A stretch of DNA of 64,000 nt from Melampsora larici-populina 98AG31 (Eukaryota > Basidiomycota > Pucciniomycetes > Pucciniales > Melampsoraceae), in assembly GCF_000204055.1 (NCBI RefSeq), contig NW_006768767.1, positions 2,370,645 to 2,434,644 of the forward strand, read 5' to 3'. The translations under genes and the position numbers were made by a program. Below, one piece after another: positions 11,206 to 21,925 of the stretch. Positions within the stretch are counted from its first letter, which is position 1; each line of letters opens with the position of its first letter. The notes under the pieces are model-generated. The model saw nothing but the letters and a program-made list of their open reading frames with translations. It did not search any database and had not been told where the DNA came from.

Positions 11206-11895
11206 CTGCATTTGCATGAAAGCTTGTAAAAAAAGTTTTTTTTTTGCTTGAGAGGCGCAAAGATGGCCCCAATCCAAAAAATACCCAAAGCCGGATCAGC
11301 TGGATGGGGACTGATCCAAACCCCATCCAGCGCTTTCATGGTTTTCAGCTCAAAACCATCGATCCATCCACCCTCATCCACCACTTTCAATTGATCTTGA
11401 TCTCAATCTCTCCACCACTCAACTTCACTCAACTTCACTCAACTCATTTAAAATCAATTTTATTATCAACCCTATTATATCAATCATGCCCTTTGTCAAA
11501 TACTCGGCCACAGTCAAGGCTTTGGACATTACCAAATGCCTTCAAGGCTTTTCAACTGACGAAATCCGAGATATGCTTGATGAGGACATTTGTGAACGCA
11601 CTTTCCACCAATGGATGGAGCTTTATCAACAAACTCAATTGGTCATCAGGAATCCGCTAGAGTACAAGAAACAAGGAGCGCCTCTCATTTTCAATGATGA
11701 AGATTGTGACTTCATCAGAACACTTGTAGCTCAGATTGGGGGCGCAAAAAAAAAACGCGCCCAGGCGCGCAAAAAATTTCAAAAATAGGGTAGGCGCGCC
11801 TAAAAACCTGTATGCCTCATAGTGAGAAAGTGGGCCTGTCCTCGTCTGAATTTTTTTCAATCTCCACTCCAAGCTTTATCAACCCAATCTTTCCA

Positions 11896-14800
11896 ATGCC
11901 AAAACGCAAGAAAACGAACAATAGTGCTCATCAAACAGCCCCTCAAGCCGAATGGATTCCCCCCTCAAGCAGCTGTGGTGTTTGTTGGACTGGCTTTCTC
12001 ATGGGCACAGAGCGTCATCAATCAGCTGGGCGACGAGATGCCAAATGCACCTATTGCAACCTGGTGATGGATGGTAAACCTAATCAATTGTAGACGCATA
12101 TCATCAATGTCTGCCGATCAATCCCTGGCGACCTGAAATCAGCATACATCAACACTATTCAGCCACAATCGTCTGCTGACTCGGAGGACTTAACTAATGA
12201 AGATGCCACCTCAACCTTGGCTATCGACAAACCAAAGATAGTTCATAACTTTACTAATGCCTCACTCCATCATTTTTCCACAAGAACTCAAGAAACAATG
12301 GATCAAATCAATCAACACCTCTGTCTTGCCTTGATAACTGGCCGCATACCTTTCTCTGTGCTCGAAAACGAGCATTTCATTCGTTTCCAAGAACGGTTAT
12401 CAGTTTCACCATCCACAACCGCTACTAGATATGTAATGACAAACCGGATTTTACCCATGGTGCATGCTCGTGCTGTCAAAGAAATGTGAGATGATCTTTC
12501 CCGCCAGTCGGGTCTGACAATCTCCCTCGATGGATGGTCCGACATATCTCGAAACAGCGTTTATGCAGTCTTGGCTCTACGTGGAACAAAAGTCAAACAC
12601 TTCATTGATACTCTCAACCTTCACCAAGTCCGACATACTTCCGAGAACCTTGCTTCAAGTCTCGATAGTACACTCAGCTTGTCAGGAATAAAGTGGGACC
12701 AGATAGTTGCTGTTGTGACTGATAATCCAACACCAATGGTGAAACTTCAAGTGAGTGCTATTCGGATCTTGTTCTTGTTGCTTCCATGATGTTCTTGTCT
12801 GATATGATGCTTCTTATCTAGAGGATTATCCATGAAGCGCATCCTCATGTTGTTGGCATTCCTTGTTGTTTGCATTTTTTCAATCTGATTGCCAAAGACT
12901 TTCTCAACCACCAAGACATGAAAAAAGTGGTCTCGAATAACAAGGAGTTAGTTAGGTACTTCACCTCTTCACATCACTGGACCGAGCATCTTGAATCATG
13001 GCGAAAACAGGAAGGTATTACTCACGGTCTACAGAGCTCATGTGATAGTCGGTGGTACCCCTATAGCAAAGTCTGTCTTTCTGTTGACGCACATGAATTG
13101 GGATTTCTCAAGTGCGCCGATATGTCCGATGATCTGACATTGGACACTCCGACGATCCCAAAAGAAACAACTTTGATTGTTCGAACTCGCGACCATTTCA
13201 CTGCAAACAAAGCACTTGTTCTATTCCTCAAGCCAGTCGTTGATGCCCTTGCTCGCTTAGAATCGGCCTCTACAACTCTTGGTGACATCTGGAAAGAGTT
13301 GATTGACGTTTACATCCAGATTTCAAGTCTCGATCTTTCTACCTGGCCGGGTTATGTTGATTACAAGACTTAGGGCCCGTTCGGCTGATTTAGCCAAAAA
13401 TTGTTACACAAAAACAAAATTTCTATCCGCCCCTGAAAAAGAGTTTTTCAGGGGCGGATAGAGAAACTCGTTTTTCGGCTTTTTTAGATTACCGAACAGT
13501 CGACCAAAAAGGTCAACAAAAGATCAGAATGATCATCGTTGACCATACCATTCAACTGTTTGGTCACAACCAAATTCATCAATCCTTTTCTTGACACTTC
13601 GCATCGCACGATTTAAAACAACATGGAGTGTTGTTCTTACCTTTCAAAAGTCATATCAGACATACAAAGAATATTATTCACAACAAATTGCTCAATGGTA
13701 TCAATGGAAATCAAAGATATGATTCTCAACATCAGATAATAAAATCAACTTTTTGTATGCTTTCCTATCAGATTTTATTTCTAGATGATTAGAATGAAAT
13801 AAAATACATTTTGGTCTTCAAGGCATTGGTTGTTGAGATGAAGAGGAATGTTCTAGAGAAGAAGATTGAGAATTAGATCTAATCTTTGGTTTGTTTCAAT
13901 TTGGATATGTAGTTAAACGTGATTTGATATTTGTCTTATTTTGCTACAAAATCGATTTCTTTAAATCAAGTTTATTCAATTCGATCTGATTCTTGATTGC
14001 ATTGTTGTAGAGAGAAAGGAAAAATGGACAACTGGCGGAAAGAATGGTGCGTGAAGGGATTAAGAGAGTGGTGGTGTTGGTGGTGAGGTTGTAGATGGTG
14101 AGGTGGTGAATTCCTGGTGTCGATCGGTGGATTGAGGTGAAGGGCCAAAAAGTCTTTTTGGCTTGAAAAACAGCCTTGAGGCTGTTTTTTGATTTTGACT
14201 GTTTTTGATCAAATACTGTTTTTGTATTTGGGTCAATTGAAATTGCCGAACACCGGCGTTTTTGGAAAAACCCAAAAACAGTTTTGACCCAAAAACAGTT
14301 TTTGGCTTTGGTGGGGTTTTTGGCCAAAAACCGTTTTTGGGTCTCAGCCGAACGGGCCCTTACTGTCTTGGTGTTTTAAATTCAAGAGCTCGTGCCTACT
14401 ACGACGAACCGATCTTCATCCTTGCTTTATTCCTTACTCCAAGCTGCCGACATCTTTCTGTATCACGTGCCTATCCGATCAAATCGATCCAAAAGATGAT
14501 GGTCAATCTCGCGTTTTTCTGGGGATACTCGCAAGCCGATGCCATTACCATTGCACAACAGGCCAATCTTTATCTCAATGGTGAAGGCCATTTTGGTACA
14601 TCAAAGAAATGTACGTCCTTTTCTGCACCCTCCAGGCGACTTCAGCTACTAACTGTTTCATTCATGTGTACATAGTTTCACTTGCAATCGATTATTGGCT
14701 CGACTTGCCTACGACCTTACAGACGAGTTTACTTAAAAAATTTGCTATCAAACTACTTGAGATTATAGCTCATGCTGCGGGTGTTGAAAGCCTTTTTTCA

Positions 14801-15220
14801 GCCATGTCAGCTACCAAGACAAAACAGCGAGCTGCAATGACCCTCACAAATCTCAAAATGATAACACAAGTTCAGCTTTCCAAAGCCAACAAGAAGCCAA
14901 CAAAGAAATCCAAATCAGTCAACAGTGATGCCAACAACGAAATCGAAGTTATTGAAGACCCACGAGTAGAACCATCAGAGATCTTTTCGGGCCCGAATGA
15001 TCTTGAAGAGTTTGAACAAGGGGTGGCCCGAATGCAAGAGGAACCTATGCTTGTGGACCCCACTTTAGAGGCTGATTCTTATGATGGTTTCATTAGATCT
15101 CTGTTTGATCTGACTTTATTTAATGTTCAATCTTTCCATCATGTTGAGTCTGCAGGTGAAAGTGCACCTGCTGTTGGCGCTCCTGGATCATGGAACCCCG
15201 ATGAAGTCACATTCGACTGA
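11896..15220 (+). pseudogene. hAT transposase 2, two nonsense codons and a MITE insertion
   Basis: Starts MPKRKKTNN and has a BED-like zinc finger (CTYCNLVMDGKPNQL, then THIINVC). The catalytic-domain blocks are TISLDGWSDISRNSVYAVLA, VVTDNPTPMVKLQ and GIPCCLHFFNLIAKDFL. The C-terminal dimerisation part begins IDYWLDLPTTLQTSLLKKF. An intron lies at 12751-12821 and another near 14610-14675. It is broken by TAG at 12091-12093, TGA at 12487-12489 and a Harbinger-like insertion at 13373. Across that insertion the frame reads through perfectly (VDYKT joined to YCLGVLNSRA) once one TTA is removed. The nonsense codons could be later decay. Confidence 0.8.
13373..14359. mobile_element. PIF/Harbinger-like MITE, copy 1 (987 bp)
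   Basis: Terminal inverted repeats begin GGGCCCGTTCGGCTG and the element is flanked by TTA on both sides (13370-13372, 14360-14362), the 3-bp duplication typical of PIF/Harbinger. Subterminal regions are inverted blocks of Phe/Lys-looking AAAAACAG / CTGTTTTT words. An internal hairpin CCGCCCCTGAAAAA / TTTTTCAGGGGCGG lies near 13427-13460. The interior has no believable gene. A 378-bp relative is at 17545-17922 in the opposite orientation. Confidence 0.85.
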
Positions 15221-16253
15221 TTATCTTGTTTTTACTACGTGTGCGCTATGCTGAAATACAAATTTTCAACCTTTTTCATGTTTTCACTTTTTTTTATTTT
15301 TTGCACTGTGAGAAAACGCGCCTAACGCGCCAGTGGCGCCTAGGCGCGCCTAATTTCCCCAAAAATGCGCCTAGGCGCGCCTTTTTTTTAGAGCCGCACC
15401 CCCAACCTGACTTGTAGCTCAGCAACCCTCTCTTTTCTTGGACGAGATCCGAGAAGCAATCTATGACAAAACCGGTGTCTTGGTGTCTTGCAAGGAACTC
15501 TCACTCGAACTCAACACATGCCTTCACCTTACTCTTAAAAAGGCCAAAACTTCAAATGTTTGCAAGAATTTTTAAAAGACTGCTAAATTTATGGAGGACA
15601 TGAAGAACATACCTGCTGAATACCTTGTATTTACTGGTGAGTGCCTACTTCTTTTTACCTTGTCTGTCTATCTTTTCATTTTGATTTTATCTGACTCCAT
15701 TCCATTCCATTCTTCTCTGATCCTGTCAGATGAGAGTGCTATATGTGAGCGGGATTTGATGAGAGTCAACGGACGGTCGCCAAAGGGTGAACATGTCACG
15801 CACTGGGTCAAGCGTTCAAACCCGAAATGATACTTGTTACTTCCTGCGATTGGACTACATGGGTTGATCACCATGTCTGTCCGTGAAGGCAGCATCAACC
15901 GCGGCTGATTTGAAAGCTTTTTGGAATTTCAGCTGGTCAGTTTTTTTTCTTATCATCGTTTCAATCTTTAATTTTACTAATTCATGATTCTATAATCCAG
16001 CTTCCCTTGATGAATGCTTATCCAGCTCCAAACTCGATCCTGGTCCTGGACAACTGTCCAATTCATAAGGGGGGTCACATTGAAGAAGTTTGTGAAATTG
16101 CTGGTAAGCTTTCTTACTTGATCATTAACACCATCATGCCACTGACTTTGATACCTTTCCTGTTGAAGGTGTCAATTAGTATATTTACCAGCCTATTCCC
16201 CCAAGTTGAATCCTGCAAGATTCTAAAGAAACTCGAGTCACCAGAATGGTAAC

Positions 16254-16395
16254 TTAGGATGCCAGTAAACGGGCGTCAGTCTTTACGGTTCTGAACACCG
16301 AAGACAAAGATAAAGAGTCACACCTTAGGATGCCAGTAAACGGGCGTCAGTCTTTATGGTTCTGAACACCGAAGACAAAGATAAAGAGTCACACC
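16254..16395 (+). repeat. Tandem duplication, two 71-bp units
   Basis: Two almost identical units, each starting TTAGGATGCCAGTAAACGGG and ending GAGTCACACC (16254-16324 and 16325-16395). It begins exactly where the mariner-type transposase is lost. Confidence 0.85.
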
Positions 16396-17541
16396 TATTA
16401 AGGGCAAAAGAAAACAACAAAGTCTGAAGAGAAATGAAAAAGAGATTAACAATTGATCTATTTGGATTGAAGGAATACAGACTATGAAACCACTTACACG
16501 CCACTTTGTTCCTCAGTGAACTGATGAGGAGAAAGTGGTGATCGTGGATGAGCGGGCTTATTTAAATGTGATACAAATTTGAATTAGGTTTAAGTTTGAT
16601 ATAAACTAGGTTTGAATGCTGTATGTAAATATGATTTTGATGTAATGTGTTTGACGAGTTTGATAATTTATATGTATTCTAACAAATCCGATTGAGATGT
16701 GCTTCTTGGTAATCATTTCCCACTTCAAGAGAAGTGAGATATTGGAGAAGTCAGGCAGTGATGCAACTTGGCCGATTTGAGATGTTGTTTTGGAATTCAT
16801 CACACCCGATGTAGAACTCCTACGCAGTGTAGCGTAGGCTGAGCCGGAGAGGGGATGAAGTACCGCCGGAGAGGATGGGAGTACAACAGGTGCAGTTAAG
16901 CTGCCCTCAACCTATGATAATCTCTAAGTTCAAAGAAAATAATGGTGCAGTTCAAAATAAACCTTCCTGCTACACACAACCAACACCTGTAACAACTTCA
17001 ATTTACCCCTTCCACTGATAAAATCAGTGCCGAACCTGGTCCGAAAGAGCTCCGACAAGTCTAAGACTGTACAGAGTGGTCACCGAGGTCCTTGAACACT
17101 AGACATGCTTAAGCTAGGACTATAGAATGGATAAACAAAGTTATACAAATAGTTGATAATGTTTCACAGTCCAATTTAATTTTAAAAAACTTCTTCTAAC
17201 TAATTATTTGAAATAAAAAAAAATAATTTTAAAAATAATTTATGCTGAGTAGATGCTGGTTAAACTTCTATTAGACTACTTGAACTCTACAAAAAATAAT
17301 CTGCCGATTTTTTTACTAAAAAAAACTATTTGAATAACTCTAAAACTTGACGAAATGACGAAATCACACACTACTGGAACAAATTTCACAGACAGACCTT
17401 TCACACACAAAGCTTTCACACTATAGAACGCGTAATCACTCAGAATTAAAAAAAATAACACTACTACCCTTATAAGGGTTTAACACTAAAAAAGCTTGAT
17501 AACTCTTTTTTAAAATAACACTAAAACAAAAAACTCGACTC
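16396..17541. other. Non-coding, probable retroelement remnant
   Basis: No gene. It contains the inverted partner of the repeat at 8461-8585 (see 16806-16925), short AT-rich stretches, and unique-looking DNA up to the next MITE. With the tandem 71-bp units it may be a degraded LTR, but TG...CA ends and a target duplication could not be fixed. Confidence 0.35.
16806..16925 (-). repeat. Dispersed repeat, copy B (inverted)
   Basis: The reverse complement matches 8461-8585, sharing GGTTGAGGGCAGCTTAAC, CTCTCCGGCTCAGCCTAC and ACACTGCGTAGGAG. Confidence 0.55.
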
Positions 17542-17544
17542 TAA

Positions 17545-17922
17545 GGGCCCGTTCGGCTGAAACCCAAAAAGAGTTTTTGGCCAAAAACCCCACCAAAGCC
17601 AAAAACCGTTTTTGGGTCAAAACAGTTTTTGATTTTCATGAAAAACACAGGTGTTCAGCAACGGTCTTTGATCAAAACCAAAAACGGTTTTTGATCAAAA
17701 AATCTTCAATTTTGAAAAACAGCCCTGAGGCTGTTTTTGAGACCAAAAAGTGTTTTTGCCCTGTTTGCCCCTCCATTGCAATTGTTCCTTGACCTATTTG
17801 GTCGACTGTTCGGTCAACGAAAAAGCCGAATTCCGAGTTTTTCAATCCGCCCCTCGAAAAAGGGGCCGATTGAAAAATCGTTTTTGTGTAACAGATTTTT
17901 GGAAAACCAGCCGAACGGGCCC
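17545..17922. mobile_element. PIF/Harbinger-like MITE, copy 2 (378 bp)
   Basis: The GGGCCCGTTCGGCTG inverted tips match copy 1. It is flanked by TAA on both sides (17542-17544, 17923-17925), another TWA-type 3-bp duplication. Both subterminal arms are homologous to copy 1 in reverse orientation; copy 1 carries about 600 bp more in the middle. Non-coding. Confidence 0.87.
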
Positions 17923-17925
17923 TAA

Positions 17926-18525
17926 CGCTCGATAAACGAACACTAACACTCTCTAGATGGACACACACTCATCAACTCGAGCTCAACAACCCCCTCTTTA
18001 CACCCTTCAACTCTCCACAGCCTCACTTTCATCTTATCAATTTTAATCGATGACATCATTTAATCTTGGTTTTCCTTCAATTTCAATCTCGGATTTCCAT
18101 TTTTAATGTAAGTTGTAAGTTGTTTCTCTCTTTTTAGTTCTTCCATTTACTAATTGGTTAATTTGTTCTCTTTTTTTTCATCTTTAGCTTGCTGCCTTTT
18201 CAGTCATCACCTTCCTAAACCAATTGATTCAAATCTAAATTTCAATTTGTAAGTCTTTTCATTTGTTTTAGTTACCCTTTCTTTTAGTTTAGTCTTTCTA
18301 TAAACTAATCAATCATTTGTTCTTCTTCTAACCTCATTTGAATTCTAGATTTCTGTGCTTTATCTTTTAGATATTAGATAGATCGATCAATTTTTTGATT
18401 TTTAGGTTTTAATGTGTAAGTCTTTCCTTTCTGATTTCATCTCTTCTTTGAGTTTGAATAATCTATGTACTAATTACTTGTTCGTTTATTCTTTCATCTT
18501 AGTCTAATTCTAGATTATTCCTTTA
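17926..18525 (+). other. Pyrimidine-rich tract with serial intron-like units
   Basis: Three successive GTAAGT...TAG units: 18108 onward, 18250-18349 and 18417-18500. They are separated by short exon-like pieces and preceded by a short ATG frame (about 17955). It resembles a multi-intron 5' leader, cut at 18524 by the mariner-type element. No protein is recognisable and no continuation was found beyond 27274. Confidence 0.35.
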
Positions 18526-18678
18526 CTGCATCTTCACAAATGCTTGTCCAATCGAAGCAAAAAAAATTGCTGCCGGTTGGACCCATTTGTGAGCTGGACC
18601 GTTAATGAGGGTATGTGCACGATTGGGGCTTGGGTTTTTCTAGCCCTGAGCTTTCATTTTGGTGTTACTCGAGCGAAG
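18526..18678 (+). repeat. Mariner-type element 2, left 153-bp inverted repeat
   Basis: Starts CTGCATCTTCACAAATGC and ends in CTCGAGCGAAG. It pairs with 27120-27272 over its whole length. Confidence 0.9.
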
Positions 18679-18777
18679 AGCCAAAGAGCTCTGCCCAGAT
18701 CACAGCTCAGTTTTGATCGCAAATCCATCAGCCTCCATTTGATTCAGAAACCACATCAACCACAATCTCCACCAACA

Positions 18778-19986
18778 ATGCCATTTGTCAAGTACACCCC
18801 TTGAATCAAGGCTCTTGCAGTTATCAAAATCCTCAAAGGCAAAGCCACTGACGAGATTCGCGATGAGCTCCATGCAGACATCTGTGAACGTTCTTTCAAA
18901 CGTTGGATGGATCTGTATCAAGAAACTCGGCAAGTCATCAGAGATCCTGAAGGATACCAAACTCGAGGACGAAAAAATTTGCTTGATGACAATGACCGCG
19001 ACTTTCTGAATGAGCTGGTAGCTGCATCACCTGACCTCTTTTTAGACGAGATCCGGGAAAAGCTCTACGACGATACTGGAGCGCTCCCTAGTGTTGAGTG
19101 TCTGGCTAATGAACTCAATCATTGCTTACACCTTACCTTGAAGAAAGCCAACACGTCTCATGTCAACAAAGATTTTCAAAGAAAAGCTCAGTATGTTGAA
19201 AGGATGCAAGATATACCAGCTGAAATGCTTGTGTTTACTGGTATGGTTTCCACTTCTACTTGAAGGAATCACCATGCTGAATCAATCATCTTGCATCAGA
19301 TGAAAGCTCGATATGTGAAAGGGACTTGCTACGTGTAAATGGTCGATCAAAATCTGGGGAACGAGTCTATCGATGGGTCTGAAGAAACAATCCTCGCCGC
19401 TACTCTCTACTTCCTGCAATCGGATTGAATGGTCTTTTGGCATTGACAGTCCGAGAGGGCAGTATAAATCGCAAGTGATTTGAATCCTTCTTGGAGTTCC
19501 AACTGGTACGTGATTGAAGGATATTCTGTATCATTTTACATCCTCACTTTGTTCCTTCCATGTTGGACAGCTGCCACAAATGCAACCCTACCCAAATCCC
19601 AACAGCGTACTCGTGATGGACAACTGCTCAATTCATCACAACGGGCGAGTAGCTGAGCTCTGTGAGGCAGCAGGTGAGGTTTTGGTTCTTTACTCTTATT
19701 CAGTGGTTATTCTCGAGCTGAAATGGTGTCTGGTGAAGGTGTATTACTGGTATATCTACCACCGTATTGTCCAGAGCTCAATCCCATCGAGTACTGTTTC
19801 TCTGTGATCAAATCACGCTTCAAGAGAACTCGCATCCTCGAGAACGCAAATGAAGATGCAAATTGGCCAATCAGAGAGACAGCAATTGATGCAATCACTC
19901 CTGAACTGCTTGCCCCTCTATATGCAAATAGTGGGTATCTATTGCCTCCAGGAATGATGGTCATGGATCTCATGGATCTTGTTTAG
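18778..19986 (+). pseudogene. IS630/Tc1/mariner-type DDE transposase, three TGA codons
   Basis: DNA cut-and-paste transposase. Starts MPFVKYTP, with a helix-turn-helix-like N-terminus (ATDEIRDELHADICERSFKR). Introns lie at about 19240-19300, 19505-19570 and 19673-19737. The three acidic positions of the DDE_3 fold are visible: DESSICERDLLRVNGRS, SVLVMDNCSIHHNGRV and VYLPPYCPELNPIEYCF. The C-terminus is complete (ends MDLMDLV). Three in-frame TGA codons interrupt it: after MPFVKYTP, after VYRWV, and after SINRK. Each is one C-to-T step from CGA (Arg), and the last is shared with the related copy near 15900. The protein is otherwise full length, about 350 aa. Confidence 0.85.
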
Positions 19987-20010
19987 AAGTTTTTTCATTT
20001 TGAATATTGG

Positions 20011-20200
20011 GTTTTTATATGATCTTCATGGATCGATCCCATCTCAATTTTTATCGATCGATCGATTCTATTTCAAAGTTGTTTTTGTATTATGCCTTCG
20101 TAGCTTGAGTAGTCGTAAATCAATATCGAGTTTTTTATATGATCTTCATGGATCAATCCCAATTCAATCTTTATCAACCAATTGAATCCATTTCAATGTG
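20011..20200 (+). repeat. Direct repeat pair, about 70-bp units
   Basis: TATATGATCTTCATGGATC followed by ATCCCA(A/T)(C/T)TCAAT occurs at about 20015 and 20135, just downstream of the transposase stop. Confidence 0.6.
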
Positions 20201-20583
20201 AAATCTCAAGTCCCAGTTTTTTTATTGACTGATTGACTTTTTTTGAGATCTCGAGTTCCTCACTATCTACTTTTGATTAATTCAACTTTGATCGAGTCAA
20301 ATATTGGTCAAAATGTTGCTACACTTGCATTAAGATCTTGATTGATCATCAGTACATAAAGAAGACAAAAACAATAAAATACAAGAGAATAAAGAAATTA
20401 GACAAAAACAAGACACAGTGTTAAAACCATACACGAGATTTGATACAAAGTAAGAAAAGGAAACCATTTGATTCAAATGAAGTCCTGAAGCGTCCTAAAA
20501 TCTGAACAATCAAATCAGAGTTTCAAAAGATGATTAGCGAGTCTCCTCAAAATGAAGCTATGACATTGAGATAGATTACCTTT

Positions 20584-21800
20584 CTAATCCTTGTCAGCAA
20601 GATGCTCGTCAAACCAATCAACATTGTCGAGTAAGTCACTGATTATACCAGCTGGAATACCATACCCTAACAGATCGCTTTTGGTGATTGAACCGTCGGT
20701 TTTGTGAAAGTTGTGATAGTCTCAAATCCTATGGGGTTTGAAAAGGTCGATGATTTCATTGACTTTGACTGGATCGTTAATTCCAACAAATTTGATGTAG
20801 TCTTCCATCGGAGCAGAACCTCTAGGTGGTCTCTGAATGACACCATTGGAAGGTCCCACCACAGCTTGATTATAGGACGTTTGGGTATGTTTTTTCTTGA
20901 GGGTGCCTTTCTTACTCTCTTGCAGGCCTCTCGGTGGACTGATCTGTGAAACACCGTGAGTTGTAGGGTTTAACTGAGAAGTTGAAAATTGAGATCAGTC
21001 ATAAACACTGTGTTATAAAGATCATTGGTACGTACAATTTCTTTGGCCCATTTCTGAGCATTCCCCGGTGACATTAGGACATATCCATCATCATCGCCGG
21101 GAATCTCATATACACGGAAAAAACGATCCAAATCATGTCGTACAACACTCTGAGCTTGAAGATCCTTGGCTAAGATATCAATTTCATGACTGTCTGAATC
21201 GGACATATTCTGGATGTATAAAGAAAAGAATCAGTGTAAATTGTAGGAAAGTTGACTGGCCACCCACCCCAACATTATTTTGATTTCCAACAGACCATAA
21301 GCGGCGAGTTGAGGCTAAAGAAGCGTTCTTACAAGAGAGAAAGCAATCAGCTTGGAGCAGAAAAAGACCGAAAGGAAACTACTCACTCGCTTTTGAGAAT
21401 CAACTTTCAACACAGGCTTGTCCATCAGTAAATAAAGGCCACCTGTTTGAGATGATACCTTCAATACCTCATGGGCCCAGGCTTGAAATTGTTCTTCACA
21501 ATGAACCTGATTTCCTCGGGTTTTTGACCAACCTCTTTGCCCTGAGATTGTTGCAATCCATTTGATGCGCTTCTCATCTGAATTAAAGTCGGTCATAATC
21601 AGGTCACCTAATTCATTGTCTTTGTTATTACAGTCCCGCTTGACAGTTGCTTGTAGATCGAGAAATGACATTTGATTCGGATTAATTTCTAACAAAATGT
21701 TCCCCCTTTTTAGTGTGTAGGTCTTCCATTTTGGATTCCTGCTGTCGCCATGGTTGGTGTAGATGCTGATCTCAAAATCACACTCAAACGATTCGCGCAT
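20584..21800 (-). pseudogene. Accessory protein with SAM-like C-terminal domain, one TGA
   Basis: Carried inside mariner-type element 2, convergent with the transposase. Exons are 21800-21387, about 21208-21026, and 20973-20584. The first two junctions are phase 0. The N-terminal ~138 aa (MRESFECDFEISIYTNHGDS start) are unrecognised. The middle part contains FRVYEIPGDDDGYVLMSPGN and AQKWAKEI. The last exon has a basic linker and then MEDYIKFVGINDPVKVNEII, DLFKPHRI, DYHNFHKTDGSITKSDLLGY and GIPAGIISDLLDNVDWFDEH, which reads like a sterile alpha motif. A TGA (20722-20724) falls between HRI and DYHNF; it too is a one-step change from CGA. Either the protein ends there or the copy is dead. From memory, rust genomes hold similar repeat-associated SAM-like proteins; I could not check this. 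Confidence 0.65.
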
Positions 21801-21883
21801 GATTCCTGAGTTGAAGTGTTGGTGACGTGGCTGATTGGGAGTGTAGTAGGTGGTTGATGGAATTGATGATGGGGGGATTGGGT

Positions 21884-21925
21884 AGCTGGGCAGAGCTCTT
21901 TGGCTCTTCGCTCGGGAGCACCAGA
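21884..21925. repeat. Inverted repeat shared by the leaders of both genes of element 2
   Basis: GGGCAGAGCTCTTTGGCTC and TTCGCTCG here are the inverse of CGAGCGAAGAGCCAAAG and AGCTCTGCCC at 18670-18697. Both copies lie 85-110 bp upstream of the respective start codons (18778 and 21800), in matching orientation to each gene. Confidence 0.8.

Larger units (their letters stand above)
11732..15409 (+). mobile_element. hAT transposon 2 inside mariner-type element 1
   Basis: Ends are CAGATTGGGGGCGC (left) and the near-inverse GCACCCCCAACCTG (right), followed inwards by GCGC-rich subterminal repeats (11741-11800 and 15312-15381). The direct repeat ACTTGTAGCTCAG borders both sides. With CAG...CTG tips the duplication is 10 bp (11722-11731 and 15410-15419), longer than the usual 8 for hAT, so the true tips may lie 1-2 bases away. 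Removing the element restores the reading frame of the host transposase exactly. Confidence 0.8.
11486..16226 (+). pseudogene. DDE transposase of mariner-type element 1, broken
   Basis: The N-terminal part is at 11486-11734 (MPFVKYSATVKALDITKC, a helix-turn-helix-like region). It continues at 15423 as QPSLFLDEIREAIYDKTG when the hAT and one copy of the flanking repeat are ignored. Later pieces carry all three catalytic regions of the IS630/Tc1-type DDE fold: DESAICERDLMRVNGRS after an intron, SILVLDNCPIHKGG, and LVYLPAYSPKLNP. In-frame stops occur at the codons after KNF (TAA), NPK (TGA), INRG (TGA) and ARF (TAA), and the C-terminus is missing. It is closely related to the copy at 18778-19986. 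Confidence 0.8.
11206..16230 (+). mobile_element. Tc1/mariner-type element 1, 3'-truncated and nested
   Basis: The left end is at TA (11204-11205) followed by CTGCATTTGCATGAAAGC, resembling the end of the element at 18526. The transposase begins at 11486 and is cut by a hAT at 11732. It resumes in the same frame at 15423 and stops making sense near 16226, where an unrelated repeat begins. No matching right end was found, so the 3' part is lost. Confidence 0.75.

Noticed and set aside
13944..14675. Lys/Phe/Gln-rich frames around the Harbinger-like element
   Set aside because: They fall in its AAAAACAG-type subterminal repeats or read across the element border.
18544..18804. Open frame in the left 153-bp inverted repeat (and its twin near 27018-27299)
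   Set aside because: The same peptide appears only because the inverted repeat is duplicated; it has no start context, domain or splice support.
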